Assembly: GCA_030447665.1 (NCBI GenBank)
Contig: JAUJOJ010000014.1
Location: 1-57,800 of the forward strand
DNA: 57,800 nucleotides
Origin: Allosphingosinicella sp.
GTDB taxonomy: Bacteria > Pseudomonadota > Alphaproteobacteria > Sphingomonadales > Sphingomonadaceae
Reading direction: 5' to 3'
Positions 52,684 to 57,800 of the stretch are shown here, in pieces. Each line of letters starts with the position of its first letter. Within the stretch, counting starts at the first letter, position 1. The notes under the pieces are model-generated. The model had not been told where the DNA came from. It made no database searches and was given only the letters and a program-made list of their open reading frames with translations. The translations under genes and the position numbers were made by a program.

Positions 52684-53576
52684 AGACCAACGCCCGCAAG
52701 TTCGGCAGGGCCGACCGGCAGCTTCTCCCGGAGGGGCGGCTGACCGGGCCGATGCCGTGGGTGCTGGCGATCATGATGTTCCTGACCGTGCTGGCGGCTG
52801 CCGCCGGCCTCGGGCTCGGCAATGCGGCCCGCAGCCTCAACGCCAATGTCGGCAACCGCATCACCGTGCAGATCGTGGAAGCCAATCCGGACGTTCGCGA
52901 GGCCCGCTCGCGCGCGGTGACCGGCGAGCTTCGCCGGATCAGCGGCGTGCTCTCCGTCCAGCCGATCGAGCAGCGGGAGATGGAGCGCCTGCTGGAGCCC
53001 TGGATCGGAGAAGGCGGGCTCGAAGCCGAGCTGCCGGTGCCTGCCATGATCGACGCCGAGCTGAGCCCCGAAGCCTATGCGGATCTGAGCATCATTCGCG
53101 AAGCCGTGACGTCGGTTGCGCCGTCGGCACGGGTCGACGACAACGCGCAGTGGCTCGCGCCGCTGGCGAAGCTGATCTCGGCGCTGAAATGGCTGTCCGG
53201 CGGGCTCGTGCTGCTGATGATCGCGGCGACGGCGGCCACCGTGGTCCTCGCCGCGCGCGCCGCGCTCGACGTCCATCGCGGCACGATCGAGGTCCTCCAC
53301 CTGATGGGCGCGACCGACGTGCAGGTCGCGCGGCTCTTCCAGCGCCGCATCGCACTCGATGCGCTGTTCGGCGGCACCGTCGGCCTGCTCGCCGCCGCCA
53401 TCGTCCTGCTGGTGATCGGCAACCGCGTCGGCGCGCTCGGATCGGAGCTTCTGGGGTCGGCCGGTTTGCCGCTGACAAGCTGGGCGCTCCTCGTCGCGCT
53501 TCCGGTCGCGGGGGTTTTCCTCGCCATGCTGGTTGCCCGCGCCACGATTTTGCGGGCATTGGGGACGCTCCTATGA
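52680..53576 (+). CDS. ftsX: Cell division protein FtsX
   Basis: A 298-residue membrane subunit: first span PMPWVLAIMMFLTVLAAAAGLGLG, a large periplasmic loop that binds hydrolase activators, then three C-terminal spans (LSGGLVLLMIAATAATVVLAARAALDVHRGTIEVLHLMGATDVQVARLFQRR). The sequence IEVLHLMGATD is a conserved FtsX feature. GTG 52680 overlaps the ftsE stop; ATG of the next gene overlaps its own stop. Confidence 0.95.
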   Translation: MKTNARKFGRADRQLLPEGRLTGPMPWVLAIMMFLTVLAAAAGLGLGNAARSLNANVGNRITVQIVEANPDVREARSRAVTGELRRISGVLSVQPIEQREMERLLEPWIGEGGLEAELPVPAMIDAELSPEAYADLSIIREAVTSVAPSARVDDNAQWLAPLAKLISALKWLSGGLVLLMIAATAATVVLAARAALDVHRGTIEVLHLMGATDVQVARLFQRRIALDALFGGTVGLLAAAIVLLVIGNRVGALGSELLGSAGLPLTSWALLVALPVAGVFLAMLVARATILRALGTLL

Positions 53577-54103
53577 TCACCCGGGCGGTCTCCTTCCTGC
53601 TTCTGCTTTACGTGCTCGGCTATGCGGCCTTCTCGGTGCTGCTGCCCAAGGCGGGCGATGAGCGCGTCACCGACGGCATCGTCGTCCTCACCGGAGGCGC
53701 CGGGCGGCTCGAGCGCGGTCTCGATCTGCTCGCGCACGGAAAGGCCAAGCGGATGCTGATCTCGGGCGTGGAGCGGACCGTGCGGCCGATCGAGCTGGCG
53801 AAGCATCACAAAACCGATCCGGCGCTGTTCGAATGCTGCATCGATCTCGGCCGCGAGGCGGTCGACACCCGCTCGAACGCGGAGGAGACGGCGCGCTGGG
53901 TGAAACGGTACAAGCTCAAATCGGTGCGGCTGGTGACGACCGACTGGCACATGCCCCGGGCCGGCTTCGAGCTTGCCCGTCAGGCCGGCGACGAGGTCGA
54001 CGTCTATGGCGACGCCGTGCAGTCGAGCCCCCGCTTCGCCACGCTCTTCACCGAATATAATAAATATCTTTTGCGCCGCGCGGCGGTGGTCGTCGGGATC
54101 TGA
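53573..54103 (+). CDS. YdcF/DUF218 family envelope protein
   Basis: A 176-residue protein with an N-terminal membrane span (VSFLLLLYVLGYAAFSVLL) and a DUF218 domain: GIVVLTGGAGRLERGLDLL, KRMLISGV, DTRSNAEETARWVKRY and SVRLVTTDWHMPRAGFELARQ. SanA/ElyC-type DUF218 proteins act in envelope polysaccharide or peptidoglycan lipid carrier metabolism, mostly unknown in detail. ATGA overlap with ftsX and TGATG overlap with plsC place it in the division operon. Confidence 0.9.
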   Translation: MITRAVSFLLLLYVLGYAAFSVLLPKAGDERVTDGIVVLTGGAGRLERGLDLLAHGKAKRMLISGVERTVRPIELAKHHKTDPALFECCIDLGREAVDTRSNAEETARWVKRYKLKSVRLVTTDWHMPRAGFELARQAGDEVDVYGDAVQSSPRFATLFTEYNKYLLRRAAVVVGI

Positions 54104-54824
54104 TGGCCTGGCTGCGATCCCTCCTGTTCGCATTCCTCTTCTACAGCGGAAGCGTGGTCGCGGTTCTCCTCGCTTTGCCGGCCGCCCTGATCGGGCGGGG
54201 GCCGCTCCTCCGTCTCACGTTCGGCTGGGCGCGATGGCACCGTTTGTGCGCGCGCTACGTCCTCGGAATCCGGACGCGCATCGAAGGAACGCCCCCGCGA
54301 GGCGCCGCTCTGGTCGCATCGAAGCATCAATCGATGTTCGAGACGGTCGAAATGCTCCTTCTGCTGGACGAGCCGGCCGTGGTGCTGAAGCGCCAGCTTG
54401 CCGATATCCCCGGCTGGGGCCGCGTGGCGCGAAGCTATGGCGTCATTCCGGTGGATCGCGAAGGCGGCGCGGGCGCGCTGCGGCATATGCTGAGGGCGGC
54501 ACGCAAGTCCGCGGCCGAGGGCCGGCCGATCCTCATCTTTCCGGAAGGGACGCGCGTGCACCCGGGCGAGCAACCGGCGCTCCAGCCGGGCTTTGCCGGG
54601 CTCTACGGCGCGCTCGGGCTGCCGGTGGCGCCGGTCGCGCTCGACAGCGGCAGGCTGTGGCCGCGGCGGAGCTTCGTCAAGCGCCCCGGCACGATCACGA
54701 TCCGCTTCGAAGAACCGATTCCTCCCGGCTTCCCCCGCGCCGAGATCGAGGAGAAAGTGCGCGCGCCGAGATCGAGGAGAAAGTGCGGCAGGCGATCAAC
54801 AGTCTCGATCGAACACCCTATTGA
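54103..54824 (+). CDS. plsC: 1-acyl-sn-glycerol-3-phosphate acyltransferase (PlsC), C-terminus altered by 26-bp tandem duplication
   Basis: Makes phosphatidic acid from lysophosphatidic acid at the inner membrane. An N-terminal span, an H-x4-E version of the catalytic motif (KHQSMFETV), VVLKRQL, the FPEGTR motif and PVAPVALDSGR are present. A 26-bp tandem duplication near 54738-54787 repeats AEIEEKV and shifts the frame; without it the protein ends DRTPY at 54824, overlapping the next start (TGATG). With it, translation runs on into the next gene to 55059. Either a recent mutation or an assembly error. Confidence 0.9.
54738..54787. repeat. 26-bp direct tandem duplication in plsC
   Basis: CGCCGAGATCGAGGAGAAAG is followed by TGCG, and the same 24 bases start again 26 bp later. 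The duplicated length is not a multiple of three. Confidence 0.92.
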
Positions 54825-56149
54825 TGAGCAGCGGCGCCTCCCGGAGCTCGGGCAGCCTCGGCTTCTGGATGTGTCTCGCGCTCGTGATGGGGAACATGAT
54901 CGGCTCGGGCGTCTTCCTGCTCCCGGCCTCGCTCGCGCCCTATGGCTGGAACGCCGTCTTTGGATGGATCCTCACCGTCGCGGGATCGCTCTGCCTCGCA
55001 TTCGTCTTTTCCCGCCTCGCCCGCAGTTTCCCCGCCCAAAGCGGGCCTTATGGCTATAGCCGCCTCGCCTTCGGCAACGCCCCCGCCTTCGCGGTCGCCT
55101 GGAGCTACTGGATCTCGATCTGGGTGACCAACGCCGCGATCGCCGTCGCCGCCGTCAGCTACCTGACGATCTTCGCGCCGGTCATTGCCGCTCAAACGGG
55201 ACTGGCGGCCATCCTCGCCCTCGGGTTCCTTTGGACCCTGACCCTCGTCAATTGCCTCAGCATACGGGCTGCGGGCGGATTCCAGCTGGTTACGACGATC
55301 CTGAAGCTGCTGCCGCTGATCGCCGCCATCGGCATCACATTCGCAGTGGCAGGCGGAGCGGGAAGCGGAAAGGCCGCAACACTTCCCTTTCGGAGCGAGG
55401 ACATCAGCCTCCAGGCGATCACCGCCACCGCGTCGCTGACATTGTGGGCGATGCTTGGCTTTGAATCGGCCACCATTCCTGCCCGGCGGGTCGAAGATCC
55501 GGAGCGAACCATCCCGCGCGCCACGATGCTCGGCACCGTTCTTGCCGGAGGCATCTACCTGATCGCCTGCTCAGGCGTGGCCTTGCTGCTCCCGCCGGAG
55601 GTGGCGGCCAGCTCCAATGCCCCTTTTGCCGATTTCGTCGCCCGCTACGTCGGCGCCGGGCCGGCTTTGCTGATCGGCCTGTTCGCCGCGATCAGCGCGA
55701 TCGGCGCGTTGAACGGCTGGGTGCTCCTCCAGGGAGAAATGCCGCTGGCAATGGCGCGAGGCGGCGCCTTCCCGCGCCTGTTCGGCCGCCTGTCCACGGC
55801 CGGGACCCCGATGGTCGCGCAGCTCGTCTCCAGCGGCTTGGCGACGATCCTGGTCCTCTCCAACTATTCGAGGTCGATGGGCCAGCTTTTTACGTTCATG
55901 GCCCTCGTTGCGACAGTGGCGACGCTGGTCATGTACTTCATTTGCAGCCTCGCCTCGCTCCGTCTGATGCAGCAGGGCGACATGCGCCGCTCCGCAGGCG
56001 TGATCGCCGCGGCCTCTTTGGGCGCTGTCTACTCCCTCTGGACCTTTTACGGAGCTGGCGGCGAAGCGACGGGATGGGGCGCCATCCTCGTTGCCAGCGG
56101 CATTCCCGTCTATCTGCTCATGCGCCGCGCGGGCGGCTCCAGGGCCTGA
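54824..56149 (+). CDS. APC-superfamily amino acid permease
   Basis: A 441-residue 12-span transporter. MGNMIGSGVFLLPASLAPYG is the span-1 substrate loop of the AdiC/YjeM/basic amino-acid antiporter group, with WAMLGFESATIPARRVEDPERTIPRA in span 6 and the following loop. Substrate (arginine/agmatine-like or other amino acid) not predictable. ATG 54824 overlaps the plsC stop, so it belongs to the same operon. It ends at 56149, inside the start of a composite hairpin repeat. Confidence 0.92.
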   Translation: MSSGASRSSGSLGFWMCLALVMGNMIGSGVFLLPASLAPYGWNAVFGWILTVAGSLCLAFVFSRLARSFPAQSGPYGYSRLAFGNAPAFAVAWSYWISIWVTNAAIAVAAVSYLTIFAPVIAAQTGLAAILALGFLWTLTLVNCLSIRAAGGFQLVTTILKLLPLIAAIGITFAVAGGAGSGKAATLPFRSEDISLQAITATASLTLWAMLGFESATIPARRVEDPERTIPRATMLGTVLAGGIYLIACSGVALLLPPEVAASSNAPFADFVARYVGAGPALLIGLFAAISAIGALNGWVLLQGEMPLAMARGGAFPRLFGRLSTAGTPMVAQLVSSGLATILVLSNYSRSMGQLFTFMALVATVATLVMYFICSLASLRLMQQGDMRRSAGVIAAASLGAVYSLWTFYGAGGEATGWGAILVASGIPVYLLMRRAGGSRA

Positions 56150-56239
56150 TCGGTTGAGGTGCGAATCAGACCCCTTTTATATAGTTGAGACCTTGATTCA
56201 CGGATCAGGCTGATTCAGCCTGATCCGATCAAGGTCCAG
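56139..56239. repeat. Composite hairpin repeat, copy 5
   Basis: AGGGCCTGATCGGTTGAGGTGC, a spacer, then the palindrome GAGACCTTGATTCAC - stem GGATCAGGCTG/CAGCCTGATCC - GATCAAGGTCCAG (56187-56239). It lies between two convergent genes and encodes the last residues and the stop of the Rieske oxygenase gene. Confidence 0.82.
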
Positions 56240-57402
56240 CCCGGCGCCGGAGGCTGCTCCAGCCGCGCCTCGGGAATGAGCCGCCTCAGCTTGCGGGCGA
56301 AGGCCCGCAGGCACACCTCGCTCTGTCCGAGCGGCCCGGGCCGGTAGCTCCGCGACTGCATGCCGAGCTGCACGCGTTTGATCAGCACACTATCCTCGGC
56401 ATTGACCCGTCGGTTGATCCGCCAGTTGAGATAGCGCGCCGCCCCCATTTCCCGCCGCTGGTCAGGAAGCGCATAGGCGATCTCTCTAATCACGGTTTCG
56501 GTGGGCGACACCGGAAGGAACTGCATGAAATCGACCTGATCGGGATAGATGTCGAACGCCACGTTCGGCCACAGCTTGTAATAAAGCCACCGCCGCCGCG
56601 CCTCCTCCGGCAGGTGGGACACCGTCGGCAGATATTTCTGATAGGCCCGCTCCGACAGGTTGGCGGAGGGCCGCTCCACCAGTTCCCCGGACATCCGGTC
56701 CGAGTGCACTTCAGCCTCGACCCTGTAGTTCCGGCCGAAGAGCCGCGTCAGCCCGGGATGGGCCACGGGGATGTGGAGCCCATCCGAATAATTGTCGGCG
56801 ACGTTCTTCCAGTTGACGCCCCGCGGCCGCAGCGTGATCCGCCCGATCGCCTGCAGCTCCTCGAAGCGGTGGGGCGCCACCTCCGCCTCATGGGCTGCCA
56901 TCATCTCCGCCACTGAAGGCCCGCCGCCTTCCAGCCGCACGAATACGAACCCGCGCCAAATCTCCTGCTCGATCGGAATGAGGCCGAGCTCACCGACCCT
57001 AAGGTCGGGATAATCGCTTTTCCCAGGCACCCCGGCAAGCGCACCGTCGAGCGTGTAGCTCCAGGCATGATAGGGGCAGACGAGCCTACGGGCGCATCCG
57101 GCCTGCCCGTCCACCAGCCGCGAACCGCGATGTCGGCACACGTTCGAAAAGGCCCGCACCGCCCCCTCGTCGCCGCGAATGACGATGATGCTCTCGCCGA
57201 GATAGTCCAGCGTCCGCCACTCGCCGCGGCCGACGATCTCGTTCAGGTGGCAGACGATCTGCCATGAAGGCCGTATCACCCGCTCCATCTCGATCCGGAA
57301 GAATTCGGGATCGTGGTACAGCCAGCCGGGGAGACTCCGATCCTCGTCCGGATCGACATTGCCGAACTGGAGAGGAGTCACGGTCGCCATGCCGTGGGTC
57401 AT
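56215..57402 (-). CDS. Rieske-type aromatic ring-hydroxylating / oxygenase alpha subunit
   Basis: A 395-residue non-heme iron oxygenase. Rieske [2Fe-2S] ligands CRHRG and CPYHAW, then the catalytic domain with DNYSDGLHIPVAHPGL holding the His-His pair of the mononuclear iron site. The layout is like carnitine/choline-type or phenylpropionate-type oxygenases; the substrate is unknown and no reductase is beside it. ATG 57402 (MTHGMATVTPL) or 57390 may be the start; SD weak. The C-terminal WTLIGSG and stop are encoded by a hairpin repeat. Confidence 0.92.
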   Translation of the reverse strand: MTHGMATVTPLQFGNVDPDEDRSLPGWLYHDPEFFRIEMERVIRPSWQIVCHLNEIVGRGEWRTLDYLGESIIVIRGDEGAVRAFSNVCRHRGSRLVDGQAGCARRLVCPYHAWSYTLDGALAGVPGKSDYPDLRVGELGLIPIEQEIWRGFVFVRLEGGGPSVAEMMAAHEAEVAPHRFEELQAIGRITLRPRGVNWKNVADNYSDGLHIPVAHPGLTRLFGRNYRVEAEVHSDRMSGELVERPSANLSERAYQKYLPTVSHLPEEARRRWLYYKLWPNVAFDIYPDQVDFMQFLPVSPTETVIREIAYALPDQRREMGAARYLNWRINRRVNAEDSVLIKRVQLGMQSRSYRPGPLGQSEVCLRAFARKLRRLIPEARLEQPPAPGWTLIGSG

Positions 57403-57501
57403 AGGCCGGTTGCGCTTTTTCCGAAAGTCGCGCCAGACGACTTGCCCTTCTCCAACCGGGGCCGGGTTCCTATCTCGGTCCGGAGAACATAAGAGGCTGA
57501 C

Positions 57502-57800
57502 ATGAGCGACATCAAGGAAACCGACCGTATCGATTTGCCGGAGAGCGAATGGCGCCAGCGCCTGTCGCCCGAGCAATATCATGTCCTCCGCGAAGCAGGC
57601 ACCGAGCGGGCTTTCACCGGGCGCTACGTCAACAACAAGGAAGCGGGCGAGTATCTTTGCGCCGGATGCGGCCAGGCCCTGTTCGAGAGCGACACCAAAT
57701 ATGACAGCGGCAGCGGCTGGCCGAGCTTCACCGGGCCGGCCGACGACCGGGCGGTGGTCGAGCATTCCGACACCAGCTACGGCATGCGCCGGGTCGAGGT
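57502..57800 (+). CDS. msrB: Peptide-methionine (R)-S-oxide reductase MsrB (3'-truncated by window edge)
   Basis: The first 99 residues of MsrB, which reduces methionine-R-sulfoxide with a catalytic Cys in the part beyond the window. Zinc-site CAGCG and the diagnostic SGSGWPSF are visible, with EWRQRLSPEQYHVLREAGTERAFTG as the conserved start. ATG 57502 follows AAGAGG. Divergent from the Rieske gene. Confidence 0.94.
   Translation, partial: MSDIKETDRIDLPESEWRQRLSPEQYHVLREAGTERAFTGRYVNNKEAGEYLCAGCGQALFESDTKYDSGSGWPSFTGPADDRAVVEHSDTSYGMRRVE

Overview
The window looks like a GC-rich chromosome segment of a sphingomonad-type alphaproteobacterium. This rests on a DUF6481 gene, HWE-family histidine kinases, an SPW-repeat-like membrane protein, a periplasmic isoaspartyl methyltransferase, P450, Rieske and GST genes, and the ftsE-ftsX-ydcF-plsC order. 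Taxonomy is inferred from gene families only. No phage, plasmid replication gene, CRISPR array or rRNA was seen.

Layout. 1-3115: nitrogen metabolism pair (glutamine-synthetase-like protein and a GNAT-nitrilase fusion). 3154-5458: small proteins, cold shock protein and a Crp/Fnr regulator. 5560-9035: frame-broken aspartyl protease, then a divergent TetR/P450 pair sharing one promoter-operator. 9432-12413: small genes including two tandem double-glycine leader peptides, a YjdF-like membrane protein and a broken HWE kinase. 12691-18964: frame-broken subtilase, DUF305-LVIVD protein, secreted amidohydrolase and a lipoprotein. 19231-26481: SDR, MHS transporter, two GSTs, two small secreted proteins, thioesterase and HD protein. 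26559-29695: decayed tRNA-Leu, PRC-barrel protein, secreted PCMT and a 5'-truncated permease. 29876-35265: aldehyde dehydrogenase, DUF819 protein, MddA-like methyltransferase and a response regulator/kinase pair. 35934-38243: a second copy of the amidohydrolase plus lipoprotein cassette. 38726-47669: flippase-like protein, copper resistance cluster with two CueR-type promoters, methyltransferase and DUF4198 protein. 47832-49261: IS1182-type relic, tandem repeat and PilZ protein. 49570-57800: tRNA-Leu(GAG), phosphofructokinase, MJ0042 zinc-ribbon protein, ftsE-ftsX-ydcF-plsC-permease operon, Rieske oxygenase and the start of msrB.

Two intergenic repeat families run through the window: a composite hairpin element with compensatory stem changes, and a roughly 30-bp dyad starting GAATGTCCGC. 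Many genes between about 5.5 and 21.8 kb carry one-base frame breaks. Comparison of the two amidohydrolase copies (C5 versus C6 in the same run) suggests that homopolymer sequencing errors, not decay, explain at least part of these.

The most novel-looking items are the twin double-glycine leader peptides (9858-10245), the composite hairpin repeats, and the duplicated amidohydrolase/lipoprotein cassette with a sharply bounded identical tract.
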